Positions 24,252 to 32,867 of a DNA stretch of 64,000 nucleotides are shown here, piece by piece. Under the pieces are notes generated by a model. It was not told the origin of the DNA. It ran no database searches and was given only the letters and a program-made list of their open reading frames with translations. How positions within the stretch are numbered: position 1 is the stretch's first letter; each line of letters begins with the position of its first letter. Both the position numbers and the translations under genes were made by a program. The stretch spans positions 102,620-166,619 of the forward strand of contig NZ_JABKAU010000005.1 of assembly GCF_013377885.1 (NCBI RefSeq), written 5' to 3'. This DNA is from Hymenobacter lapidiphilus (GTDB taxonomy: Bacteria > Bacteroidota > Bacteroidia > Cytophagales > Hymenobacteraceae).

Positions 24252-24596
24252 TCACGCGATAGAGTAAGTGAATAGCAGGCTTCCAACAAAAGCTGCCATC
24301 AGTTGCAGCGCCAATGCCAACAAAAAAATCCATTTGGTTTTGCCCCAATTCTTATGGCTGAATGAAGTAATAAACAATTGCAGCAGGGCAACACCAGCGG
24401 CTAGCACTGCACCGAAGATAAAAAAGCCGAGCCATCTTTTGCTGAAAATAATCAGTAGACCGTCCTGTTGAATTAGGCGTTGGATTGACTCGTGTGAACA
24501 CAGGCAAAATACGCTGGCCGCTACCGCGTTGCCCAGCGCGCCGATACAGGATAATAGCAGCAGAAAGGAATTGACGCCCCGCTGATGATCTGGCAT
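24252..24596 (-). CDS. Small membrane protein, hypothetical
   Basis: 114 residues with three predicted membrane helices, at about 10-32 (FLLLLSCIGALGNAVAASVFCL), 54-77 (WLGFFIFGAVLAAGVALLQLFI) and 88-112 (WIFLLALALQLMAAFVGSLLFTYSI). Its codon use is less GC-rich than its neighbours. No family is recognised. It lies between ruvC and the KTSC gene on the same strand. Confidence 0.6.
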   Translation of the reverse strand: MPDHQRGVNSFLLLLSCIGALGNAVAASVFCLCSHESIQRLIQQDGLLIIFSKRWLGFFIFGAVLAAGVALLQLFITSFSHKNWGKTKWIFLLALALQLMAAFVGSLLFTYSIA

Positions 24597-24623
24597 TGCG
24601 TAGTCTAAGGATAGTAAGTTGCT

Positions 24624-25262
24624 CTACGCCGCCGGCTTCTTCCTGGCCGCTGCCAACTTCTTCCCGGCAACCGGGGCGGCCAGTTTGGTGGGGTTGTCGG
24701 CCAGAAACTTGCCCCAGCTTTTGCCGCCGGCCTTCACGTTGTTGCCCTTCTGGTAGTGGTGGCACAGGGCTACGCCCAGCGCATCGGTGGCGTCGAGGAA
24801 CTTGCTGGCCTCGGCAATGGGGGGCAGCGTGAGGGTCTGGCGTAGCATGTGGGCCACCTGCTCCTTGGTGGCGCTGCCCGAGCCCGTAACGGCCTGCTTT
24901 ACCTTGGTGGGCGCGTATTCCACGTACGGAATCTGGCGCGAGAGGCAGGCGGCAATGGCCATGCCCTGGGCGCGGCCCAGCTTGAGCATACTCTGCACGT
25001 TCACGCCGAAAAACGGGGCTTCAATGGCCAGCTCGTCGGGCAGGTACTCGTCAATCAGCTCCAGCATCCGCTCGAAAATGCGCTTGAGCTTGAGGGCGTG
25101 GTTGGTGCCCAGCTTCTGCATATCAATCACGTCGTAGCAGAGCACCGTTACCTTCTGGCCCCGCACCTCAATCACGGCGTAGCCCATAATGGACGTGCCG
25201 GGGTCGACGCCCATAATCACCTTGGGCAGCAGTTCGGAAGAAGAAGCGAGGGGAAGAATCAT
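24624..25262 (-). CDS. ruvC: Holliday junction resolvase RuvC
   Basis: 212 residues. The endonuclease subunit of the RuvABC complex, cutting Holliday junctions during recombination repair. Catalytic acids are Asp20 in 'VIMGVDPGTSIMGYAVIE', the Glu in 'ELAIEAPFFGVNVQSMLKLGRAQG', and the C-terminal pair in 'DATDALGVALCHHYQ'. The core is of normal length, with a lysine/alanine-rich C-terminal tail (GKKLAAARKKPAA) of about 25 residues added. The annotated ATG leaves 16 residues before the first strand; the ATG at the V-I-M-G-V-D position could be used instead. Confidence 0.95.
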   Translation of the reverse strand: MILPLASSSELLPKVIMGVDPGTSIMGYAVIEVRGQKVTVLCYDVIDMQKLGTNHALKLKRIFERMLELIDEYLPDELAIEAPFFGVNVQSMLKLGRAQGMAIAACLSRQIPYVEYAPTKVKQAVTGSGSATKEQVAHMLRQTLTLPPIAEASKFLDATDALGVALCHHYQKGNNVKAGGKSWGKFLADNPTKLAAPVAGKKLAAARKKPAA

Positions 25263-25267
25263 GGGTT

Positions 25268-25447
25268 TGAGCTGTTAGCTGAAAGCTACCAGCTGTTAGC
25301 TTTTTTGGTGGCTGCTGAGCCATTAAGCTCATTTAATACCTGGTGGAGGCCTGTATTTCGAGCCGGAGACTTTTCAAAGCTAGCGTTTTACGCAGTAGCT
25401 TCGCCTGAAAAAAAGGCTAACAGCTAGCAGCTGATAGCTATCAGCTC
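25268..25447. repeat. Large inverted repeat of AGCTGTTAGCT units in a divergent promoter region
   Basis: The left arm (25268-25306) is made of repeated A-G-C-T/G-T-T-A-G-C-T blocks ending in T6. The right arm (25408-25447) is its imperfect complement, starting with A7 and GGCTAACAGC. The 100 nt between are AT-rich. It fills the space between ruvC and the divergent LPG-synthase-like gene. Confidence 0.75.
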
Positions 25448-25451
25448 AATT

Positions 25452-26561
25452 ATGTTGCCACCCCAAAGCTACGCCCAAAGCCCCGAACCCCGCGTGCCGG
25501 CCCGGCCCGCGCCGGCGCAACGGTGGGGGGGCTGGGTGGTGGTGGCCAAGCTGGGCATTACGCTGCTTACACTGGGTTTTCTCTGGCACTCGCTGGTCGA
25601 TAATGAGGCCACGGCCGCCGCGTGGCGGGGGCTGCTGGCGCGCAGTCTGGGTGGGCAGGGGCGTGGCCCGGTGTTGCTGGCGTTGCTGCTGGTGCCGCTC
25701 AACTGGGGCCTCGAAAGCTGGAAATGGTGGCGGCTGGCCCGGCACCTGGAGCCCGTCTCGTTCCGGCGCAGCTTCCGGGCGGTGCTGGTAGGCCTCACGC
25801 TGGGTTTCGTGACGCCCAACCGCATGGGCGACTACGCCGGCCGCATCATGGAGCTGAAAAGCCGCCGGCTGGATGCGCTGGGAGCCGTGTTTCTGGGGCG
25901 CTACTGCCAGCTGGTGGCCACGGTAATGGCCGGTACGCTGGGGCTGCTGTACTTTGCCCTGCGCTTCTACCTGAACGGCTACCCGGCCGCGCAAATTGGG
26001 CTGGTGGTGCTCACGCTGGTCATTAACCTAGCGGTGCTGCTGCCGCTCTATCACTCCGAACTGCTGGTGGCGGCTGTGCAGGCCGTTAAGCCGCTGCGCC
26101 GTTTCAGCCAATATCTGGCCGTAATGCCCACCTATCCGGCCCGGCTGCTAACTGATGTGCTGCTGATTTCGGGCCTGCGCTATCTGGTGTTCGGGGCGCA
26201 GTTTGGGCTGTTGCTGCTGGCTTACGGAGTGAATACGGCCGTGGGGCCGGCGGCGGCCGCCGTGGCGGGCACCTTCCTGCTCAAATCGCTGGTGCCTTCG
26301 CTCAATGCCCTGGCCGATGTGGGCGTGCGCGAACTGTCGGCCACCCACCTGTTCGGGCTGCTGGGCCAGTCAGCCCTGCCGGTGCTGAGCGCCAGCCTGA
26401 GCTTGTGGGTGCTCAATATTGCCGTGCCCAGCGCCGTAGGGCTGATTTTTGTGCTCCGCCTGAAAGTTCTGCGCAAGCGCCAGGCCGGCCCGGCTACGGC
26501 GGGCGCACCAGTTTCGGCAGCAGCTCCGGCTACTGCCGAAGTCATTCAACCCACCACATGA
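25452..26561 (+). CDS. Lysylphosphatidylglycerol synthase-TM/flippase-like membrane protein
   Basis: 369 residues with about eight membrane helices, belonging to the UPF0104/AglD/LPG-synthase transmembrane family. Characteristic parts are 'LLVPLNWGLESWKWWRLAR', 'LGFVTPNRMGDYAGRI' (the family's T-P-x-R-x-G-D/E motif) and 'FLLKSLVPSLNALADVGVRELSA'. There is no soluble aminoacyl-transfer domain, so it is the stand-alone membrane part, thought to move or bind polyprenyl or phospholipid-linked substrates. Its stop overlaps the start of the glycosyltransferase gene (ATGA), which supports a joint role in envelope glycan or glycolipid synthesis. Confidence 0.85.
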   Translation: MLPPQSYAQSPEPRVPARPAPAQRWGGWVVVAKLGITLLTLGFLWHSLVDNEATAAAWRGLLARSLGGQGRGPVLLALLLVPLNWGLESWKWWRLARHLEPVSFRRSFRAVLVGLTLGFVTPNRMGDYAGRIMELKSRRLDALGAVFLGRYCQLVATVMAGTLGLLYFALRFYLNGYPAAQIGLVVLTLVINLAVLLPLYHSELLVAAVQAVKPLRRFSQYLAVMPTYPARLLTDVLLISGLRYLVFGAQFGLLLLAYGVNTAVGPAAAAVAGTFLLKSLVPSLNALADVGVRELSATHLFGLLGQSALPVLSASLSLWVLNIAVPSAVGLIFVLRLKVLRKRQAGPATAGAPVSAAAPATAEVIQPTT

Positions 26562-27742
26562 GCAGCGGCTGGGGCCTGTTGCTGCTGGCATTTCCGGCGC
26601 TGTACGCGGGGCAGATGCTGCGCCTGCGCCACGCCTGGCAGCAGCTGCCGGTGCCCGAGCTGCCGCCGCTACCCGCCGCGCCCGCGCCTGCTAGCGGCTC
26701 TGAAACGCCCGCGACGCCGCGCTTCTCGGTACTCGTAGCCGCCCGCAACGAAGCCGCCAACCTGCCGCAGCTACTCGCCGACTTGGCCCGCCAGCGCCTG
26801 CCTGCCGACCAGTTCGAAGTCATCATTGCCGACGACCACTCGGCCGACGACACGGCCGCGCTGCTGACGGCGGCTATTGACACGGCCGTTTTTCGGCTGC
26901 AAGTGGTGCGGCTGGCTGAAACTGCGGAAGCCGCAGTCGGCAAGAAAGCAGCGTTGCAGGCGGCCCTGCAGCACGCCCGCGCCCCCTGGGTGGTGTGTAC
27001 TGATGCCGACTGCCGCGTGGGCCCCGACTGGCTGCGGGCCTACGCGGTGCTGCTCGACGCAGCCGGCCCTGGGGAAGTGCATTTCGTGAGCGGGCCGGTG
27101 CTGCTGACGGGGCCGGATGCGCTGCTGCAACACCTGTCGGGGCTGGAGTTTGCGGGGCTGGTGGGTACGGGTGCGGCGGGCATTGCGGCCGGCACGCCCA
27201 CCATGTGCAACGGGGCCAACCTGGCCTACCGCCGCAGCGCCTTCGCGGCCGTGGCCGGCTACGCGGGAAACGCCCACCTGCCCAGCGGCGACGATGAGTT
27301 CCTGCTCCACAAGCTCCACGCGGCGTTTCCGGGCAGCATTCGGTTCCTGAAACACCCGGCCGCGCTGGTACGCACGGCCGGGCCGCCCACGCTGGCGGCC
27401 CTGCTGCGGCAGCGGGTGCGCTGGGCCAGCAAGTGGCGGCACTACCGGCACCCGCCCTCGCAACGGCTGGCGGTGCTGGTGTTGCTGGCTAACCTAGCCC
27501 CAATGGCCGGACTAGTGGCTTCGGCCTGGCAACCCGCGCTGCTGCCCGGGGCCGCCGCTGGCCTGGGCCTTAAGCTGGCCGCCGACTGCTGGTTTCTGGC
27601 CCCTGTACTGGGCTTCCTTGGCCGCCGCCGCTGGCTGACCTACGCGCCGCTGCTGCAACTGGCGTACGCGCCCTATGCGTTGCTGGTGGGCTTGGCGGGC
27701 CTGCGCGGCGGCTACGAGTGGAAGGGCCGGCGGGCCGGGTAG
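26558..27742 (+). CDS. Family 2 glycosyltransferase, membrane-bound
   Basis: 394 residues from the ATG at 26558, overlapping the upstream stop by four bases. The GT-A domain has 'FSVLVAARNEAANLPQLL', 'EVIIADDHSADDTAALL', the metal-binding 'VVCTDADCRVGPDWL', 'GDDEFLLHKL' and 'LRQRVRWASKW' (Q-x-x-R-W), typical of processive or membrane GT2 enzymes. There is one N-terminal membrane helix and two or three at the C-terminus. The C-terminal 'GGYEWKGRRAG' resembles the end of the GT2 at 37961-39055 (FEWKGRSYR), so they are paralogues. The acceptor is unknown. Confidence 0.9.
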   Translation: MSSGWGLLLLAFPALYAGQMLRLRHAWQQLPVPELPPLPAAPAPASGSETPATPRFSVLVAARNEAANLPQLLADLARQRLPADQFEVIIADDHSADDTAALLTAAIDTAVFRLQVVRLAETAEAAVGKKAALQAALQHARAPWVVCTDADCRVGPDWLRAYAVLLDAAGPGEVHFVSGPVLLTGPDALLQHLSGLEFAGLVGTGAAGIAAGTPTMCNGANLAYRRSAFAAVAGYAGNAHLPSGDDEFLLHKLHAAFPGSIRFLKHPAALVRTAGPPTLAALLRQRVRWASKWRHYRHPPSQRLAVLVLLANLAPMAGLVASAWQPALLPGAAAGLGLKLAADCWFLAPVLGFLGRRRWLTYAPLLQLAYAPYALLVGLAGLRGGYEWKGRRAG

Positions 27743-27841
27743 GAGGGAAGCTATAATTGAAGGGCATCAAACCATGGAAATGGCTTGCTATTGCGGCGTT
27801 TGGGGGCGTACTTTCTGGAGTGTTCCAACTTCTCTGTCAAG

Positions 27842-28351
27842 ATGAATAAGAACCTGCTGGAAATCATAATGCCGGCCAGCCTGGCGGTGGTGGCTGGGGC
27901 CATTGGCGGTTGTCTGCTGCTGCTGGGCAGTAATCTAATTGTAGAGCCGCCGACGGATTTAGCCAATCAATCAGCCTGCGCCGGGCCAGGCATACTCGGG
28001 CCGAATAGTTTGGCTCCGCTGCCTCCGCTAACTGCTGCTGAAGCCATGAACATTGCATCCGGCGACGCGCTGTTCAAGGGCAACTGCGCCCAGTGTCATG
28101 GCATTGTTGAGGTGATAGTCGGTCCCGCGCTGGCCGGGGTGCGAAAGCGGCGACCCGAGAAATGGCTGCATGCCTGGGTGAAAAACTCCAGCAAGCTGGT
28201 TGCCAGCGGCGACGAATACGCCCTGAAAATCTACGAGCAGTACGACAAGCAGCAAATGCCCTCGTACAATCTTTCAAACGAGGAAATTAGCCAGATTTTA
28301 GACTACGTGGAGTCGCAGGAGGTCAGATACGTGGTTTCAGCAATCAACTGA
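27842..28351 (+). CDS. Membrane-anchored cytochrome c
   Basis: 169 residues from the ATG at 27842. An N-terminal hydrophobic helix (about 8-33) anchors it in the membrane, with the domain in the periplasm. One haem site C-A-Q-C-H is in 'ALFKGNCAQCHGIVEVIVGPALAGV', and the distal Met ligand is probably in 'DKQQMPSYNLSNEEISQILDYVES'. This is a class I cytochrome c, likely an electron carrier or oxidase-associated cytochrome. It is surrounded by unrelated genes, so its redox partner is not clear. Base use is less GC-rich than the neighbours. Confidence 0.9.
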   Translation: MNKNLLEIIMPASLAVVAGAIGGCLLLLGSNLIVEPPTDLANQSACAGPGILGPNSLAPLPPLTAAEAMNIASGDALFKGNCAQCHGIVEVIVGPALAGVRKRRPEKWLHAWVKNSSKLVASGDEYALKIYEQYDKQQMPSYNLSNEEISQILDYVESQEVRYVVSAIN

Positions 28352-28437
28352 CACACCCCGCGCATTCCTCCGCAAACCGCTGCGAGAAACCCCGGCCGAA
28401 CATTTACCTTTATGCCTCACAATCCGCCCTCCCTGCC

Positions 28438-28695
28438 GTGACCGACGCCGAATTTGATGTTCTCGACGAGCTGTACTTCGTCACGCCCTTCGCCGACCTG
28501 CTGAAAAAAACCGGCCTGCCGCGCCCCGAGCTAGTGGAAACCCTGCGCCGCCTGATGGACGTGGGCTACGTGCGGAGCTTCTGGCCCGACCCCGATACCG
28601 AGCTGGCCTACGAGGAAAGCTCGTTCGGGGCTCTGGTGGGCGACTGCCAGTTTCTGGCTTCCAAAGAAGGCCTGCTGCAACACAACACCCGCTGA
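28438..28695 (+). CDS. Small protein coupled to ABC permease gene, hypothetical
   Basis: 85 residues with GTG start at 28438. An acidic helical protein with a winged-helix-like look: 'DELYFVTPFADLLKKTGLPRPELVETLRRLMDVGYVRSFWPD'. Its stop TGA overlaps the permease ATG by one base (TGATG), so they are translationally coupled. No family is recognised; a small transporter-associated or DNA-binding-like protein is possible. Confidence 0.6.
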   Translation: MTDAEFDVLDELYFVTPFADLLKKTGLPRPELVETLRRLMDVGYVRSFWPDPDTELAYEESSFGALVGDCQFLASKEGLLQHNTR

Positions 28696-29873
28696 TGCCC
28701 GCTGCTCCCGTCGCTGCCGTAGCCGCGCCGACGCCGGCCCGCTCGCCGGGCTACTACGTACGCCAGCGCCTGCTGCGCAATCTGCCGGCCATGCTCGGGC
28801 TGGGCTTTATTGTGCTCTGTACGCTGGTGGCTGTGTTGGGCTATTGGGTGCTGCCCGACAATTCGCCCTCGGCCAACAACGGCTTGGTGCAGCTGCAAAA
28901 AGAAGCCCCCGGTTTCTCCGCCACCATCCTGCGCCTACCCCGGCCCGATGCGGTGCGCGACGCGGCCGACAACCCGCTGCGTACGTGGTGGCAGGGCCGC
29001 GCACCGCGCTTCCGCGAAGTAGCCATTGGTGGCTACCAAATCGTGGGCGATTCGCTCATCACGCAGCCTTACCAAAACCACTCGGCCCTGGCCGACCAGC
29101 GCCAGGCCTACGCCCTGAATGCCGTGGCCGGCCGCAGCGGTTCGGCCGCCGACCTGGCTCCGCTGGCCCGCCAGAACATCATCGAGCGCACCTACTGGCT
29201 GGGCACCGATAAGGCCGGCCGCGACGAGCTGAGCCGGCTGCTGCTGGGCACCCGCATCAGCCTGGGAATCGGGCTGGTGGCCGTTATTATTTCGGTGCTG
29301 CTGGGCATGCTGGTGGGGGCCGTGGCGGGCTACGTGGGCGGCTGGCTCGATTCGCTGCTGCTGGGCCTGATGACGGTGGTGTGGAGCATTCCGGGCATTA
29401 TGCTGGTGATTGCCATTTCGCTGGCCCTCGACAGCAAGGGCGTCTGGACCTCGTTTGTGGCTGTGGGCCTGACTATGTGGGTAGATGTGGCCCGCGTGGT
29501 GCGGGGCCAGATGCTGAGCTTAAAACAGGCCACTTTCGTGGAGGCCGGCCGGGTACTGGGCCTGCCCCAGCGCCGCCTGATTGCCCAACACCTGCTGCCC
29601 AACATGACCGGCCCGCTGATTGTGCTGGCCACGAGTAATTTTGCGTCGGCCATTCTGCTCGAAGCTGGCCTGAGTTTCTTAGGTTTGGGCGTGCAGCCGC
29701 CGGCACCGTCGTGGGGTCTGATGGTGAACGAGGGTTTCCAGCTGCTGGGCACCCGCGCCGGCCTGTGGCTCACGCTGCTGCCGAGCCTGGCCATCAGCCT
29801 GCTGGTGCTCAGCTTCAACTTGCTCGGTAACGGCCTGCGCGACGCCTACGACCCCAAAACGCCGCTGCTGTAG
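28695..29873 (+). CDS. Peptide/nickel-type ABC transporter permease (DppC/OppC-like), orphan
   Basis: 392 residues. An N-terminal helix (LPAMLGLGFIVLCTLVAVLGYWVL) and a long periplasmic insertion of about 130 residues ('IIERTYWLGTDKAGRDELSRLLLGTRISLGIG' closes it) are followed by the BPD_transp_1 domain with five helices. The coupling-helix EAA motif is in 'FVEAGRVLGLPQRRLIAQHLLPN'. The C-terminal 'LSFLGLGVQPPAPSWGLMVNEGF' and 'LGNGLRDAYDPK' are typical of DppC/OppC. No DppB, ATPase or binding-protein gene is adjacent. The periplasmic insertion is larger than in standard DppC; similar forms exist in Bacteroidota where the subunits are dispersed. Confidence 0.88.
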   Translation: MPAAPVAAVAAPTPARSPGYYVRQRLLRNLPAMLGLGFIVLCTLVAVLGYWVLPDNSPSANNGLVQLQKEAPGFSATILRLPRPDAVRDAADNPLRTWWQGRAPRFREVAIGGYQIVGDSLITQPYQNHSALADQRQAYALNAVAGRSGSAADLAPLARQNIIERTYWLGTDKAGRDELSRLLLGTRISLGIGLVAVIISVLLGMLVGAVAGYVGGWLDSLLLGLMTVVWSIPGIMLVIAISLALDSKGVWTSFVAVGLTMWVDVARVVRGQMLSLKQATFVEAGRVLGLPQRRLIAQHLLPNMTGPLIVLATSNFASAILLEAGLSFLGLGVQPPAPSWGLMVNEGFQLLGTRAGLWLTLLPSLAISLLVLSFNLLGNGLRDAYDPKTPLL

Positions 29874-30017
29874 GCGCGTTGGCAGCCGTGGTGGCGTAAG
29901 TGGAAGCCAGCACCTACGCCGCCGACCTGCCCGAATTTCAAATGGCTATTTTGCCTCCCAACCACCAGGCTTACTTGCCTGCCTATCCTTTCGCCACCTC
30001 CCTGCCTTTCTTTTGCT

Positions 30018-31253
30018 ATGCCCAATACTACTCCTGAAAAAAAGTTGTTCCTGAAAGAGCGGGAGTTGGGGGCGCTGCTGGAAATCACCCAGGCCATCAA
30101 CCAGGACCATACCGAAGCCGCCCTCTACCGGATTTTCCAGTTCACGCTGCTCGGCCAGCTCAACATCCGCCGGCTGGTGCTGTATGTGCTGGAAGAGGGC
30201 CAGTGGCAATGCATGACCTATTTCGGCACCGGGCAGGTCGATTTCCGGCAGGTAGAGCTACCGCAGCGGATTGCCGATGCCTGTACCAAAGCCTCGTGCC
30301 GACTCGACGAAATTGCGGGGCTGGAGCCAGTGTGGGCCAACCTCGAAGTGGTGATACCGGTGGGCAGCAACGGCCAGGTGCTGGCCTACGTGTTCATCGG
30401 CAACGCCCACGAAGATTATGCCGGCGAAGAAGCGCTCAAGTTTCTGCAGACGCTGAGCAACATTCTGGTGGGAGCCATTGAAAACCGCCGGCTGGTGCGG
30501 CAGCGGGTGGCTTCGGCGGCCATACGCAAGGAAATTGAAATTGCCCGCGAGGTGCAGACCATGCTGTTTCCGCAGCGCCTGCCCAACGATGCCCACCTGG
30601 CCGTGCATGCCAGCTACGTGCCCCACACGGCCGTGGGCGGCGACTACTACGACGTGGTGGAGCTCGACGGCGGCCGCCTGCTGCTGTGCGTGGCCGATGT
30701 GTCGGGCAAGGGTGTGGCCGCTTCGCTGCTGATGTCCAACTTCCAGGCCGGGCTGCGCACGCTGCTGCGCCAGGGAGTCGATCTGGCCACGGTAGTACAC
30801 GAGCTCAACCACCTCATTTTCCGCAACGCCGGCGGCGACAAGTTCATTACCGTCTTTTTTGGCCTCTACGACCGCGCCACCCGCGAGCTGCAGTACGTAA
30901 ACGCCGGCCACAACGACCCGTTGCTGCTCCTCGACGATGGCAGTGCCAGCCAACCGCTTAAAGAGGGCACCATTATGCTGGGCGTGATGGAAGAGCTACC
31001 CATGCTGAACGTAGGCCACCTCGTAGTGCCGCCCCACAGCCTGCTGCTTACTTACACCGACGGCCTGACCGAAGTGTTCGACGCCAACCAGAACGAGTTT
31101 GGCGAGGATGGCGTGCTGCGCGTGCTGCGCCAGAACCGCTACGCCCCGCTAGCCACCATGCACGCCGAGCTGCTGCGCGAAATCACCGCCTTCGACCAGG
31201 CCGGCACCGGTTTCGCCGACGACGTAACCATCCTGAGCTGCCGGTTTAAATAA
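30018..31253 (+). CDS. GAF-SpoIIE (PP2C-type) serine/threonine phosphatase
   Basis: 411 residues. An N-terminal GAF-like sensory region spans about 15-170 ('ELGALLEITQAINQDHTEAALYRIFQF'...'LANAIENRR'-like end). A connecting helix with 'IRKEIEIAREVQTMLFPQRLP' is typical of RsbU/SpoIIE proteins. The phosphatase domain has metal-binding 'VGGDYYDVVE' and 'CVADVSGKGVAASLLMS', 'YVNAGHNDPLLL', 'LLTYTDGLTEVFD' and 'GFADDVTILSCRF'. Members dephosphorylate anti-anti-sigma or STAS proteins in partner switching. No rsbV/rsbW pair is in the window; the small protein at 54787-55248 is only a remote candidate partner. Confidence 0.92.
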   Translation: MPNTTPEKKLFLKERELGALLEITQAINQDHTEAALYRIFQFTLLGQLNIRRLVLYVLEEGQWQCMTYFGTGQVDFRQVELPQRIADACTKASCRLDEIAGLEPVWANLEVVIPVGSNGQVLAYVFIGNAHEDYAGEEALKFLQTLSNILVGAIENRRLVRQRVASAAIRKEIEIAREVQTMLFPQRLPNDAHLAVHASYVPHTAVGGDYYDVVELDGGRLLLCVADVSGKGVAASLLMSNFQAGLRTLLRQGVDLATVVHELNHLIFRNAGGDKFITVFFGLYDRATRELQYVNAGHNDPLLLLDDGSASQPLKEGTIMLGVMEELPMLNVGHLVVPPHSLLLTYTDGLTEVFDANQNEFGEDGVLRVLRQNRYAPLATMHAELLREITAFDQAGTGFADDVTILSCRFK

Positions 31254-31266
31254 TGGAAGTTAGAAA

Positions 31267-31378
31267 AGGAACGTCATTCTGAGCGTAGCCGAAGAATCTC
31301 TACCGCCAAAGTAATCCTGTCGTCGGGAGTTGCTTTGGCGGTAGAGATTCTTCGGCTACGCTCAGAATGACGTTCCTC
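31267..31378. repeat. Family-B palindrome, copy 3
   Basis: Near-perfect arms of about 45 nt (AGGAACGTCATTCTGAGCGT at the start, complement at the end) around a 21-nt centre. It lies between the convergent phosphatase and O-antigen-ligase-like genes. The ligase stop codon (31362-31364) is the TGA of the repeat's TCATTCTGAGC end. Confidence 0.9.
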
Positions 31379-32867
31379 CTCTCACTCCTCGATCTTCACT
31401 TCCAGCTTCTAGCCTCTCCTCCCGTACCCAGGTGCCGATTCGCACCAGCATGGCCAGGTTGATGAAGAAGAACGAGCCGATTTTGTCCACTTCCACCAAC
31501 TCGTTGAGCAGTAGGTGGAAGGCGATGATAACGAAGCTCAGGCCGCAGGCCAGCAGCACGGCGCGGTACTCAGAGCCGGGCGTGGTGCGGTGGTAAAGGG
31601 TTTCAATAGTGATGAGGGCGGCTCCCACCAGCACAATAAACAGCACCATGCCGGGGAAACCCTGCTCGGCCATCACCAGCAGGAAGTAGTTGTGGGTAGT
31701 TGATTTTTCGGGGTTGTCGCTCACGTAGGTGCGGAAGCTGCGCACTGTGTAGCGCTGGTATTCGGGGTAGAAGGTGTTGGGGCCGCTGCCCACCAGGGGC
31801 TTGTCGGCAACCATGCGCGCCGCCGCTACCCAGCGGTACACCCGCTCCATACCCGACACGTCTTCGAGCTTGTAGGTAGCCTCCAGGTGCTTGCCGAAGT
31901 TCTCGCCGTTGAACACGGTTTTCTCGAAATCGGGGGCGTAAAGCATGTAGTTGTTCTGGCTCATGAAATAGCCGGCCCCGGCCAGCGCCGCCACCAGCGC
32001 GCCCGCCAGCACCAGCCGCGTCTGGCGCAGCCGCATCACCAGGTAAAACAGGCCCGCCACCGGCAAACTCAGCACCGAGGCCCGGGTGTAGGAAAGCAGC
32101 AACCCTACCAGCAACAGCCCTAGCGCCGCGCCCCAGGTCAACCGCCTTAAGCCGCTCCGGCTCCGCCAGCGGTAGAAAATGAAGGGCAGCAGCAGCGCCA
32201 GCACGCTGGCATAAATGACGTGGTTGCGGTAAAAATCGTGCACGGCCCACTGCGTCTCATCAAACGCGAAGCCCCGACTGGCATGCTTTAGCAGCACTAC
32301 TATTACCGTAATGGCAGCGCCGGCCGTGTACAGGGTGGCGGCGCGCCACAAATCGGCAGGGCGGCGCAGCAGCAGCAGCGTGCCCAGTACAAAAGGCGTG
32401 AGGTACCAGCCCTTGGCCAGCAGATACTTGATGGACTTGGTGCTATCAACCGAGAAAAATGCCGATACCGCAGCCCACAACAGCATAAGAGCCAGAATGA
32501 CAAGTAGCGGGTGCGTTAGCTCGCGGGCCGGCAGGCGGTGGCGGCGCATAAGCAGGCTGGCCCCCACGCAGCCGCTGAGCACGAGCATGAGCGGCTCGGA
32601 GGGCACATCGAGGCTGAGGCTGCCGCTGAGGGGAATTTCGCGCGAGAAAGGCAGCGTCAGGAAAAACAGCCAGTATACCAGCCGCCAGTCAATCAGCAGC
32701 ACTACCAAGCCTAGGCCGGCCAGGGCCGGCAGCAGCGGCAGGGGCGAGGCCAGCAGCCCCGCTACTGCCCCGCCCAGCAGCAGCAGCCCCATCAGGGCCA
32801 CAAACAGCCGTTGGGCCGGGGTCTGGGGAAGCCAGCGGCTCAGGAGCGCCCGCGCCGCGCCGCTCAC
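31362..32867 (-). CDS. O-antigen ligase-like polysaccharide membrane protein
   Basis: 501 residues with about 11-12 membrane helices and a large periplasmic loop between helices near 'NNYMLYAPDFEKTVFNGENFGKHLEATYKLEDVSGMERVYRW' and 'PLVGSGPNTFYPEYQRYTVRSFRTYVSDNPEKSTTHNYFLLVMAEQGFPG'. The G-x-G-x-N-x-F/Y and H-N-x-F/Y-L motifs of the WaaL/Wzy superfamily are there. It joins or polymerises lipid-linked glycans at the periplasmic face. The GTG start overlaps the stop of the Wzz-like gene by four bases. The last residues (GGTSF) and the stop are read from a family-B palindrome. Confidence 0.88.
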   Translation of the reverse strand: MSGAARALLSRWLPQTPAQRLFVALMGLLLLGGAVAGLLASPLPLLPALAGLGLVVLLIDWRLVYWLFFLTLPFSREIPLSGSLSLDVPSEPLMLVLSGCVGASLLMRRHRLPARELTHPLLVILALMLLWAAVSAFFSVDSTKSIKYLLAKGWYLTPFVLGTLLLLRRPADLWRAATLYTAGAAITVIVVLLKHASRGFAFDETQWAVHDFYRNHVIYASVLALLLPFIFYRWRSRSGLRRLTWGAALGLLLVGLLLSYTRASVLSLPVAGLFYLVMRLRQTRLVLAGALVAALAGAGYFMSQNNYMLYAPDFEKTVFNGENFGKHLEATYKLEDVSGMERVYRWVAAARMVADKPLVGSGPNTFYPEYQRYTVRSFRTYVSDNPEKSTTHNYFLLVMAEQGFPGMVLFIVLVGAALITIETLYHRTTPGSEYRAVLLACGLSFVIIAFHLLLNELVEVDKIGSFFFINLAMLVRIGTWVREERLEAGSEDRGVRGGTSF

